From: an uncultured Bacteroidales bacterium
Lineage (GTDB): Bacteria > Bacteroidota > Bacteroidia > Bacteroidales > UBA932
Assembly: GCA_910585445.1 (NCBI GenBank)
Contig: CAJUEK010000035.1
Coordinates: 1-26,239, forward strand
DNA length: 26,239 nt
Reading direction: 5' to 3'
Shown here: one piece after another, positions 1-6,493 of the stretch
Numbering within the stretch: the first letter of the stretch is position 1
How the letters are laid out: every line of letters starts with the position of its first letter
Notes under the pieces: model-generated
The model's input: the letters and a program-made list of their open reading frames with translations, nothing else
The model's database searches: none
What the model was told of the DNA's origin: nothing
Position numbers and translations under genes: made by a program

Positions 1-525
1 CACAAGCACTCCCATGCGCTCGTCTGCCGCATCCGGACCCTGCGAGATACCGAGATGATGGGCAAGGGCATTCACAAGAGTCCCGGAGAAATGCCCATGT
101 CCCGGATGCACGACCATGCCGGCTTCCTTGTTCAGCACCAGCAGGTCATCGTCCTCATAGACTATATTGAGCGGAATATCCTCAGGAAGAATCTCAAGCC
201 CTCTCCTCTGGTAAGGCATCACGAATGTCACGACATCGCCCGGCCTGACTATATGGTTGGCCTTGGCCACCTTCCCGTTGACACGTATATAATCAGCCTT
301 TATGGCGAGCTGAATGCGATGACGGGAGGTGTACTCCATATGGGTTGCAAGATATTTGTCCACCCTCATCGGAGCCTGTCCCTTGTCGATGTCAAAGCGG
401 TAATGCTCGAACATCTCCTGCTCCTCGTCCTCATATGCGACCTCGTCACCGGCCTGTACGGAGTCAAAATCCATAACCGGCTCTTCCTCAAAGTCAAAGA
501 ATCTGTCTTTAGGATTCATTTCCAT
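1..525 (-). CDS. RluA/RluD-family 23S rRNA pseudouridine synthase, N-terminal part (cut by window edge)
   Basis: The reading frame is open from an ATG at 525 to the left edge, giving 175 codons of a longer gene. After an acidic N-terminal stretch of about 40 residues there is an S4 RNA-binding domain (about residues 50-110, with APMRVDKYLA and the turn DYIRVNGKVAKANHIVRPGD). The start of the pseudouridine synthase fold follows (IVYEDDDLLVLNKEAGMVVH, then GTLVNALAHHLG). This order is the hallmark of RluA/RluD enzymes, which isomerise uridines in large-subunit rRNA. The catalytic HRLD motif lies outside the window, so activity cannot be judged and RluD cannot be told from its paralogues. A second in-frame ATG lies at 519. 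The gene starts 4 nt after the stop of the PASTA gene and is the last visible gene of a tight operon. Confidence 0.9.
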   Translation of the reverse strand, partial: MEMNPKDRFFDFEEEPVMDFDSVQAGDEVAYEDEEQEMFEHYRFDIDKGQAPMRVDKYLATHMEYTSRHRIQLAIKADYIRVNGKVAKANHIVRPGDVVTFVMPYQRRGLEILPEDIPLNIVYEDDDLLVLNKEAGMVVHPGHGHFSGTLVNALAHHLGISQGPDAADERMGVLV

Positions 526-529
526 ATGC

Positions 530-1303
530 TTATTTTTCAGATGCAGGCTTGGCGGCAGCCTTCAGATACAATGTCACGTCTGTTCCGAGACCGACAGGAT
601 ATTCCGTTGCTGAAGGAGCCTGCTTATATACCACGGCTGACAGTGAATCCTCATATGTCTTGAGTCCCGGTGCGAAATGCACGGAGCGCACATTAAGATA
701 ATACTCATGCAGGATGTCGGATGCTCCCTGGAGAGTCTCTCCTGTCACATCCGGAATCCTTGTCTCATTGTCAGAGGCATTCAGGCCTATTACAAGGTCT
801 ATCACTGATTCCGCCGGCACAAGGCTTCCGGCAGCCACGGGACGTCCTCCCTGGAGCTGGCTGAGCACATTGTTGGTCGCCATATCAGGCCTGTATGAAA
901 GCCTGCCGAGCACAAGGCCGCGTGTCTTAAGCTCGGCTGCGGCCTGGCGTACAGAATAGCCGACAAGATTCGGCATGGTCACTTTCTTTGATGTGACAGC
1001 ATTGACAGTGAGCAGGATGCGCCTGCCCTCCTTCACCATCTCCCCTGCGGCCGGATTGTGCGAACGCACCGTGCCGCGGTGTCTGCGTGAATATACGGAA
1101 TCCACGATTTCCACACGCATCCCTGCAGCGGAAGCGGCTTCACGGGCCTGCCATACGGTCATTCCCCGCAAATCCGGCACAACTATTTCCTTGTTATGCC
1201 TTGTGCCCACATTAAGGCCTATCATGGCAGCAGTCAAAAGGACCGCTATTATAAGAAGCGCCAAAAGAAGATTGCGCACTATCCAATTTCCAAGCAATTT
1301 CAT
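530..1303 (-). CDS. Membrane-anchored protein with three PASTA domains
   Basis: This 257-residue protein has a short basic N-terminus and one transmembrane segment (about residues 9-30). Three PASTA repeats follow at about 40-102, 108-173 and 182-248, each opening with a V-P-D/N-L-x-G motif (VVPDLRGMTV, TMPNLVGYSV, RIPDVTGETL). In other phyla PASTA domains are the extracytoplasmic parts of PknB-type kinases and of penicillin-binding proteins, where they sense muropeptides or position the protein at the division site. Here neither a kinase nor a transpeptidase domain is attached; the N-terminus is only a signal anchor. The predicted topology is cytoplasmic N-terminus with periplasmic repeats. 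It lies 5 nt after the DUF362 gene and 4 nt before the pseudouridine synthase gene. A role in the envelope is inferred only. Confidence 0.88.
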   Translation of the reverse strand: MKLLGNWIVRNLLLALLIIAVLLTAAMIGLNVGTRHNKEIVVPDLRGMTVWQAREAASAAGMRVEIVDSVYSRRHRGTVRSHNPAAGEMVKEGRRILLTVNAVTSKKVTMPNLVGYSVRQAAAELKTRGLVLGRLSYRPDMATNNVLSQLQGGRPVAAGSLVPAESVIDLVIGLNASDNETRIPDVTGETLQGASDILHEYYLNVRSVHFAPGLKTYEDSLSAVVYKQAPSATEYPVGLGTDVTLYLKAAAKPASEK

Positions 1304-1308
1304 TCAAT

Positions 1309-2454
1309 TCAGACTTTTATGAGTTCATAGCCGCGGCATCCGAGGCCTATCTGCTCCCCGTACTCAGTTCCGGCCTCCCAATTGGTGTCAGGATGCACTA
1401 TACGGAACTTGTCCTCCCCCTGATGACGGTTTGTACAAGCGCAATCATGCTCATGTGCATGCGCGGCGTCACGGTCAGAGATGGCATTGCCTGTCAGGCT
1501 CGGAGCAGCCTTTACAAGGTCGGCACATGCGCAGTCGAGAGCCACCGGGTCAAAAGAAGCCGCGATTCCAAGATCCGGAACAATGGCCGCGTCATTATGA
1601 TTCCAGCAGTCACAGTTAGGTGAAACATTCATTATGAAGCTTATGTGGAAAGACGGCTTGCCCTTCACAACTGCAAGCGCATACTCTGCAATCTTGCGGT
1701 TGAGAACTTCCGAAGTGTCGTAATCCTTCACCACGGCAGCGGACTTCTGGCACACGGCAACGCACTGGCCGCATCCTACGCATTTCGAGTAGTCTATGAC
1801 TGCTTTCCCGTCAGTCACCTTGACGGCATCATGGCGGCAGTATCTCTCGCATATCCGGCAGCCGATGCAATTGGAAAGGTCAATGCAAGGCTGTGAAGAG
1901 GAATGCAGCTCGAGCTTTCCTCCCACACTCGCAGAGCCCATGCCAAGATTCTTCAGCGCACCTCCGAAGCCGCTCTGCTCGTGTCCCTTGAAGTGGTTCA
2001 TGGAAATCACGATGTCCGCATCCGCTATGGCCGCGCCTATCTTGGGAGATGGGCAGAGAGAACCTCCGCAAGGCACCTCACGATAGTCCGTGCCCTTGAG
2101 CCCGTCCGCGATTATAACGTCCGCATGTGCGCTTATCCTGTTGAATCCGTTTTCCATAGCCGCATTAAGATGATCTACGGCATTGGAGCGTCCTCCTGAA
2201 TAAAGCGTATTGGAATCCGTAAGAAACGGCTTTCCTCCGAAAGAGCGTACCACATCCACAATCCTTGCCGCATAATTCGGACGGATGTAGGCAAGGTTGC
2301 CCGGCTCGCCGAAATGAATCTTTATGGCAGTGAATTTTCCTCCGAAATCAATGTCTCCTATTCCGGCCCGGCGTACAAGGCGCTCCAGCTTTGTCATCAT
2401 GTCCTTGCCGGGAGAAGTCCTGAGGTCCGTAAAATAAACTTTTGACTGTCCCAT
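1309..2454 (-). CDS. DUF362 domain protein with two [4Fe-4S] ferredoxin clusters
   Basis: This 381-residue protein starts with a DUF362 domain (about residues 1-185, with KIHFGEPGN, FLTDSNTLYSG and SMNHFKGHEQSGFGGALKNL). A bacterial two-cluster ferredoxin domain follows, with Cys196-x2-Cys199-x2-Cys202-x3-Cys206 and Cys225-x2-Cys228-x2-Cys231-x3-Cys235. The C-terminal third is DUF362-like again and contains a His/Cys-rich patch (HAHEHDCACTNRH). DUF362 ferredoxin proteins are common in anaerobes; their substrate is unknown, and a cytoplasmic redox role is the most that can be said. I chose the ATG at 2454 because the frame remains open upstream only by running into the LysE gene, whose stop ends at 2460; the 5-nt gap matches the other gaps of this operon. 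Confidence 0.88.
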   Translation of the reverse strand: MGQSKVYFTDLRTSPGKDMMTKLERLVRRAGIGDIDFGGKFTAIKIHFGEPGNLAYIRPNYAARIVDVVRSFGGKPFLTDSNTLYSGGRSNAVDHLNAAMENGFNRISAHADVIIADGLKGTDYREVPCGGSLCPSPKIGAAIADADIVISMNHFKGHEQSGFGGALKNLGMGSASVGGKLELHSSSQPCIDLSNCIGCRICERYCRHDAVKVTDGKAVIDYSKCVGCGQCVAVCQKSAAVVKDYDTSEVLNRKIAEYALAVVKGKPSFHISFIMNVSPNCDCWNHNDAAIVPDLGIAASFDPVALDCACADLVKAAPSLTGNAISDRDAAHAHEHDCACTNRHQGEDKFRIVHPDTNWEAGTEYGEQIGLGCRGYELIKV

Positions 2455-2459
2455 TTTAA

Positions 2460-3107
2460 CTAAATTATCGGAGCTCCCCTGAATATGACCCTGAAAAGGC
2501 CTTCCCCAAGAAGTACCACTCCTATTATTATGATTATCGCACCTGTTATCCTGTTTATCCACAATATGGTGCGAAGCTTGAAATTCTTCCTGAACATGCT
2601 GAGCAGGGCCGTCACGCAGAACCAGTAAACAGCGCATCCGGCACTTACCGAGAGAATTATCGGAGTAATCTGCCAGTCATGCGGAGTGCTTCCTGCCAGC
2701 CCGAAAAACGCGAACAATGTAAGCATGACAAAGATGGCCCCGGGATTGGAGAAGCCCATTATGAGAGCCTGGGCGAAATCCTTGACCGACACGGAGGACT
2801 GCCCGTCCGATTTCATCTTCCTGAACGGGTCAGAAAAAGTCATTGATATGCCGAGTGCTCCGACTATCAGCCCTCCGGCTATAAGTATCAGATTCTCATG
2901 GCGATATATGAAGTCCTGCACTATTGCAAGCGCGAAAATGGCTATGATTGCGTATATGGTGTCAACGACTACCGCCCCCATCCCTGTCATGAATCCTGCC
3001 TTATGTCCTTTGCTCAGGGATTTCTGCACGACAAGTATGGCTATCGGACCTATCGGGGCCGATGCGGCAATGCCGACTATGAAACCTTTGAGCATATCCA
3101 TCAACAT
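2460..3107 (-). CDS. LysE/RhtB-family amino-acid exporter
   Basis: About 215 residues with six predicted membrane spans. The N-terminus carries the family signature G-I-A-A-S-A-P-I-G-P-I, followed by a second conserved segment (GFMTGMGAVVVDTIYAIIAI) and GFSNPGAI in the middle. LysE/RhtB proteins export amino acids such as lysine, threonine or homoserine lactone across the inner membrane; the substrate cannot be read from sequence. The frame is open to a TTG at 3128, but a -7 promoter element at 3134-3141 would place the transcript start near 3127. The ATG at 3107 (or 3101 or 3095) is therefore the likelier start. It is the first gene of a four-gene operon with 4-5 nt gaps; why an exporter is linked to a ferredoxin-like protein, a PASTA protein and an rRNA-modifying enzyme is not apparent. 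Confidence 0.87.
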   Translation of the reverse strand: MLMDMLKGFIVGIAASAPIGPIAILVVQKSLSKGHKAGFMTGMGAVVVDTIYAIIAIFALAIVQDFIYRHENLILIAGGLIVGALGISMTFSDPFRKMKSDGQSSVSVKDFAQALIMGFSNPGAIFVMLTLFAFFGLAGSTPHDWQITPIILSVSAGCAVYWFCVTALLSMFRKNFKLRTILWINRITGAIIIIIGVVLLGEGLFRVIFRGAPII

Positions 3108-3133
3108 AAGCGTAAACGTTAAAAGCAATCATA

Positions 3134-3141
3134 CAAAGGTA
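3134..3141 (-). promoter_or_regulatory. Bacteroidota -7 element for the LysE-DUF362-PASTA-Rlu operon
   Basis: On the minus strand this is TACCTTTG, an exact match to the Bacteroidota -7 consensus TAnnTTTG, 26 nt before the ATG at 3107. No TTTG-like -33 box is seen 19 bp upstream, so only half of the promoter is supported. Confidence 0.5.
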
Positions 3142-3206
3142 ATAATTTTTTCAGAAGCCCGCGGGGATTTATTCAACGAATCCACAATGAAATCAAAACA
3201 GGTTCT

Positions 3207-3214
3207 TATCTTTG
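3207..3214 (+). promoter_or_regulatory. Bacteroidota -7 element for lnt
   Basis: TATCTTTG matches the consensus TAnnTTTG exactly and ends 24 nt before the lnt ATG. No good -33 box is present. Together with the element at 3134-3141 it makes a divergent promoter pair in the 131-bp gap. Confidence 0.5.
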
Positions 3215-3238
3215 CTGCGGATTTCCACTTGAAAAGAC

Positions 3239-4891
3239 ATGAAAAAAGAAAATATCATACTCTGGGGATTGTCCCTGCTCTTCGCGGCACTTATGTCGCT
3301 TCCGTTCCTTGTTCCCAATGCCGGGGCCGCCGCGCTCTTCGGATTTGTCCCGCTGCTGTGCATGGAACGGGTGGCGTCGATGCTCGGGAAAAGGCATGTG
3401 TGGATATACCATTACTCGGCCTTTGTGCTTTGGAACGCATTTACGACATTCTGGGTATGCAATGCCACTGTCGGAGGCGGCCTCTTCGCAATCTTCGCCA
3501 ACGCGCTGCAGATGTCGCTGGTGTTCGGGCTGTTCCGCCTCAGCAAGAGGAAGTTCTCGGGAGCGCTCCCCTATATTTTCCTTGCCGCAGCATGGATAGC
3601 ATGGGAAAGGTTCTATTTCGATGCGGAGATTTCATGGCCATGGCTTGTGCTCGGAAACTCTTTTGCCCGCACGACATGGGCTGTGCAATGGTACGAATTT
3701 ACAGGCACCCTCGGCGGCTCCCTGTGGATATGGGCATGCAACCTCCTGCTTTTCTCTCTGCTGACAAGGCTCTCAGACGGAAGCTGGAACCGCCTCAACG
3801 CGAAAGCAAGGACGGCTCACATATGCGGCTATGCGACAATTCTCATCGCTCCTTTCCTGGTCTCATATGCTGTCGGGAAACAATATGAAAACTCCATGCA
3901 GGGCGCTGAGCAGCTCCCGGTGGCTATAATCCAGCCGAACATAGACCCTTACAACAAGTTCCAGGCTATGTCACAGGCGGACCAGACAGCGATGCTGCTG
4001 TCACAGATATCCCGTCTGCAGGAGTCGCGGCCCGACCTTTTTGCCCAGAATGGCACTACTGACAGTTCATCCGTCCCCCTGCTGATACTTGCCCCCGAGA
4101 CTTTCACAAACGACATCACCACAGGAAACTATGAATCGAGCCGGACATGGCGCCGCTTCGTATCCTTCCTTTCTGACAAGCCCGGGACAAACCTGCTTTT
4201 CGGGGCATCGTCATGGGACCGCATAAGCTCATCTGAAGCCCCCTCGCATACCGCAAGGCGCCTTGGGGACGGTACATGGATAGAATCGCACAATTCAGCT
4301 CTTATGGTGGACGGGACAGCAAGGACGGAGATTTTCCACAAGAACAAGCTGGTGGTGGCAGTCGAGATGACACCATACCCTGCACTTTTCTGCAAGATTG
4401 ACGACATGCTCGGCGGAGTGATGGGACGGTGCGTAGGACAGGACGGGATAAGCCTGCTGCATGTTCATGCCGGGGACATAAATCCGATTCCGGTGGGCTG
4501 CGCAATATGCTATGAGTCGGTATATGGAGAATATTATACAGGATATGTCCGCAAAGGAGCACGCGCAATGACCGTCATAACCAATGACGCGTGGTGGGGA
4601 GACACCCCCGGATATGTCCAGCACCTGAGCTATTCATGCCTCAGGGCGATTGAGACCAGGCGGGCCATCGCACGCTGCGCAAACACCGGGATATCCGCAA
4701 TCATAAGCCCTTCCGGAGAAATCATCAGCAGGACCCCGTGGTGGGAGCAGGCTGTGCTGACAGGAAGCCTTCCGCTTCATGACGACATGACTTTCTTCGT
4801 GACACACGGTGACATAGCAGGAAGGGTATGCACCTTTGTTTTCTGCCTTCTGCTTCTCGCACTTGCCGTGAGGTTCACTACCGGAAGATGA
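3239..4891 (+). CDS. lnt: Apolipoprotein N-acyltransferase
   Basis: This 550-residue protein has an N-terminal membrane region with about six hydrophobic spans (residues 5-210), a periplasmic nitrilase-fold domain (about 225-510) and a final transmembrane helix (about 525-546). This is the architecture of Lnt, which adds the third acyl chain to the N-terminal cysteine of lipoproteins in the inner membrane. The catalytic triad can be placed at Glu287 (LILAPETFTND), Lys368 (EIFHKNKLVV) and Cys424 (VGCAICYESVYGEYY). Other family segments are AIIQPNIDPYNKF, VITNDAWWGDTPGYVQH and AIETRRAIARCANTGISAII. Length is within the usual range (about 510-560). It is transcribed alone, divergent from the LysE operon, and ends 6 nt from the convergent lysO C-terminal gene. 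Several lipoproteins in this window are plausible clients. Confidence 0.97.
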   Translation: MKKENIILWGLSLLFAALMSLPFLVPNAGAAALFGFVPLLCMERVASMLGKRHVWIYHYSAFVLWNAFTTFWVCNATVGGGLFAIFANALQMSLVFGLFRLSKRKFSGALPYIFLAAAWIAWERFYFDAEISWPWLVLGNSFARTTWAVQWYEFTGTLGGSLWIWACNLLLFSLLTRLSDGSWNRLNAKARTAHICGYATILIAPFLVSYAVGKQYENSMQGAEQLPVAIIQPNIDPYNKFQAMSQADQTAMLLSQISRLQESRPDLFAQNGTTDSSSVPLLILAPETFTNDITTGNYESSRTWRRFVSFLSDKPGTNLLFGASSWDRISSSEAPSHTARRLGDGTWIESHNSALMVDGTARTEIFHKNKLVVAVEMTPYPALFCKIDDMLGGVMGRCVGQDGISLLHVHAGDINPIPVGCAICYESVYGEYYTGYVRKGARAMTVITNDAWWGDTPGYVQHLSYSCLRAIETRRAIARCANTGISAIISPSGEIISRTPWWEQAVLTGSLPLHDDMTFFVTHGDIAGRVCTFVFCLLLLALAVRFTTGR

Positions 4892-4897
4892 TTCCGG

Positions 4898-5500
4898 CTA
4901 TATTGTACAGAAGAAAGTCACAAGAAAAGGTACGCTGAAATCCACAGCCATGCCATGCACGACAGAAATGATTGTGAATTCTTTTCCGCTATATCTGGCA
5001 ATTATCGGAAGCGTCGTATCTGCCGTGGTAGCACCTCCGGCCGCAATCGGGGCAAGTTTGCCGAAACACCGCACCAAAAGCGGAGCAGCAAGCAGTGTCA
5101 GCAATTCACGCATAATATTCGACATGAGGGCAATTGTGCCCAGTTCGGCTCCTTTATATTGTGTAATGAATATTGAAGACAATGAATAATATCCGAAGCC
5201 TGAGCCTACTGCAAGACAGTCCGTCAGGCTTCTGCCGTCCAAGACAAAGCTTATAAGTGAAGTCCCGGCCAAGGTGCCGGCAACAGTAGCCAGAGGCACC
5301 AGCATTATTTTAAGATTCTGTTGCTTAAGAGCCTGCAATGCCTGCCTGTCGCTTCCAAGACTGATTCCGACAAGAAACATCAGAGCATACAAGGCATATA
5401 AGGTCGGCCCGTCTGCCGTCAGAACTTCCGGCATGTCCACAAAACGGCCGAGCAGGACTCCGCTGAGAAACACGGCCAGAATTATTATGCTTCCTTTCAT
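4898..5500 (-). CDS. LysO-type lysine exporter, C-terminal (large) subunit
   Basis: This 200-residue, almost entirely hydrophobic protein corresponds to the C-terminal two thirds of E. coli LysO (YbjE, DUF340), the lysine exporter. Recognisable segments are ALYALMFLVGISLGSD, AVGSGFGYYSLSSIFITQ, ALMSNIMRELLTLLAAP and the end VVHGMAVDFSVPFLVTFF. E. coli LysO is a single protein of about 300 residues, while many Bacteroidota split it into a small N-terminal protein and this large one. The start ATG at 5500 follows the stop of the upstream small gene by 3 nt, so the two were built as a translationally linked pair. The upstream partner is frameshifted here (see 5504-5765), so an intact exporter may not be made unless the shift is a sequence error or is bypassed. 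Confidence 0.82.
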   Translation of the reverse strand: MKGSIIILAVFLSGVLLGRFVDMPEVLTADGPTLYALYALMFLVGISLGSDRQALQALKQQNLKIMLVPLATVAGTLAGTSLISFVLDGRSLTDCLAVGSGFGYYSLSSIFITQYKGAELGTIALMSNIMRELLTLLAAPLLVRCFGKLAPIAAGGATTADTTLPIIARYSGKEFTIISVVHGMAVDFSVPFLVTFFCTI

Positions 5501-5503
5501 AAG

Positions 5504-5765
5504 TCACTTTCTGTCAGAAGATGAGAAGAAAAAACGATAAACGCACCAGGCGCAAAAGACACTGCCGGAAACTGCGGCAAGAGTGATAAGCATGGCCTCA
5601 TAACCTATGGTCCCCAAATTATCCATGACTTCCTTGTTTGCCCCTACAAAAAAGCAGCAAAAAAATGGCCCAGGTAATCAATTCATGCACCATTTTCAAG
5701 TTTCTGTCCCTGAGCATATAGCCTAAGATGATTCCTGCAATCATCAGCCCTATAACAATAACCAT
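5504..5765 (-). pseudogene. LysO-type exporter, N-terminal subunit, interrupted by a frameshift
   Basis: From the ATG at 5765 the frame reads a membrane protein (MVIVIGLMIAGIILGYMLRD, then ELITWAIFLLLF), but after a run of six T it goes out of frame and stops about 10 codons later. The expected continuation (VGANKEVMDNLGTIGYEAML, ending FFFSSSDRK and TGA at 5506-5504) is present in a different frame. The whole segment is 262 nt, one more than 87 codons; removing one T from either of two neighbouring runs (seven and six T, at about 5647-5668) restores an 86-residue protein. An AGAGG sequence precedes the ATG, and a full promoter lies upstream. The decay is minimal, so sequencing error, phase variation or recent mutation are all possible. 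Confidence 0.75.
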
Positions 5766-5782
5766 AACCTCTGATTTTGCCG

Positions 5783-5813
5783 CAAAGCTACAATTTATAT
5801 TACTATTTTCACA
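5783..5813 (-). promoter_or_regulatory. Bacteroidota promoter for the lysO gene pair
   Basis: On the minus strand TGTG (5813-5810) and TAGCTTTG (5790-5783) are separated by exactly 19 bp. The -7 box matches TAnnTTTG fully and the -33 box has one mismatch to TTTG. The predicted transcript begins about 10 nt before the ATG at 5765. A promoter this well formed suggests the frameshifted gene is still expressed. Confidence 0.65.
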
Positions 5814-5827
5814 CTGCGGACCGGATT

Positions 5828-5860
5828 CTTGCGCAGTTTAAAAACAAATGCTTATATTTA
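5828..5860 (+). promoter_or_regulatory. Possible promoter for the small lipoprotein gene
   Basis: CTTG (5828-5831) and TATATTTA (5853-5860) are 21 bp apart. Each has one mismatch to the Bacteroidota -33 and -7 boxes, so the call is weak. The predicted start falls at about 5867, on the palindrome at 5866-5881. Confidence 0.35.
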
Positions 5861-5865
5861 CCTGC

Positions 5866-5881
5866 GGCAAAAGCTTTTGCC
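5866..5881. promoter_or_regulatory. 16-bp perfect palindrome, candidate operator
   Basis: GGCAAAAGCTTTTGCC is its own reverse complement over all 16 bases. It lies 21 nt upstream of the lipoprotein ATG at 5903 and covers the predicted transcript start. No T-run follows and the gene lies just downstream, so a terminator is unlikely. Binding of a dimeric repressor is the simplest reading, but no regulator is identifiable nearby. Confidence 0.4.
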
Positions 5882-5902
5882 AACAGATAAAATTCTACAA
5901 GT

Positions 5903-6367
5903 ATGAAAAAAATTGCGGTTCTCTTTGCCATGGTCCTGATGGTGTCAGGATGCGGCAGCAGCAAAAAAGTTTCCGAAGGACATGACATTGCGGTCCGGCT
6001 CATCGAAAGCGGGATGTTCAAGATAACCATTGAGGAGGCATACCGGAAACCTGATTATCTGCCTCTACCTGGACTTGGAAGCTATATCATATATGACAAT
6101 GGGCATGTAAGCTTCATGTTGAACCCTGCCTCACAAATAGAAGGTGATTTCATAGAAAAAAGCTACTCAAAGAAGAATGCCGCCGTAATGCCCGTAAAAG
6201 GGAAAAGATATGTGATTAAATTCAAAAATGAATCTTATTGGGCAAGAGACGAATACATCGAATTTTCCATAGACCCGTCCAAGAACATCATCAACGGAAC
6301 GGTGTACAAATGGAATAAGCTCAGCTACAGATTCAAAGGCAGCATTTCACCTTTGGCTTACGATTAG
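5903..6367 (+). CDS. Small putative lipoprotein, possibly DUF4251-like
   Basis: This 154-residue protein begins with a lipoprotein signal (KKIAVLFAMVLMVSGC), with the lipobox Cys at residue 17 followed by Gly-Ser-Ser, so it should be lipidated and probably sent to the outer membrane. The mature part is rich in beta-strand pattern (FKITIEEAYRKP, LGSYIIYDNGHVSFML, YVIKFKNESY, KLSYRFKGSI). The order of strands and the closing segment recall the Bacteroidota DUF4251 lipoproteins, but the match is loose and I would not name it. No catalytic motif is visible. It is a single-gene unit with its own leader and a strong terminator at 6424-6472. G+C looks lower than in the neighbouring genes. Function is unknown. 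Confidence 0.75.
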   Translation: MKKIAVLFAMVLMVSGCGSSKKVSEGHDIAVRLIESGMFKITIEEAYRKPDYLPLPGLGSYIIYDNGHVSFMLNPASQIEGDFIEKSYSKKNAAVMPVKGKRYVIKFKNESYWARDEYIEFSIDPSKNIINGTVYKWNKLSYRFKGSISPLAYD

Positions 6368-6423
6368 CCTCCTTTTCCGGAGCGAAAGGAACTGCCGGCC
6401 GCTTTTGCAGCCGCATTAAAAAC

Positions 6424-6472
6424 GATGATGACGGAACTCCTTTTTTGCAGCGGAGATTCCGTCATCATTTTT
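6424..6472. terminator. Two-way intrinsic terminator between convergent genes
   Basis: A 12-bp stem pairs 6425-6436 (ATGATGACGGAA) with 6457-6468. It is topped by CTCC/GGAG (6437-6440 with 6452-6455) and an 11-nt loop, and followed by five T on the plus strand. On the minus strand the same stem is followed by CGTTTTT, so it can end both the lipoprotein transcript and the outer-membrane protein transcript. Confidence 0.85.
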
Positions 6473-6493
6473 ATAGGCTCACCATGTAAGAAA

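Noticed and set aside
2686..3888. 400-codon open frame on the plus strand across the LysE gene and the start of lnt
   Set aside because: It is antisense to a clear membrane transporter and then overlaps lnt in another frame. Its translation has no family pattern; it follows from the codon bias of the real genes.
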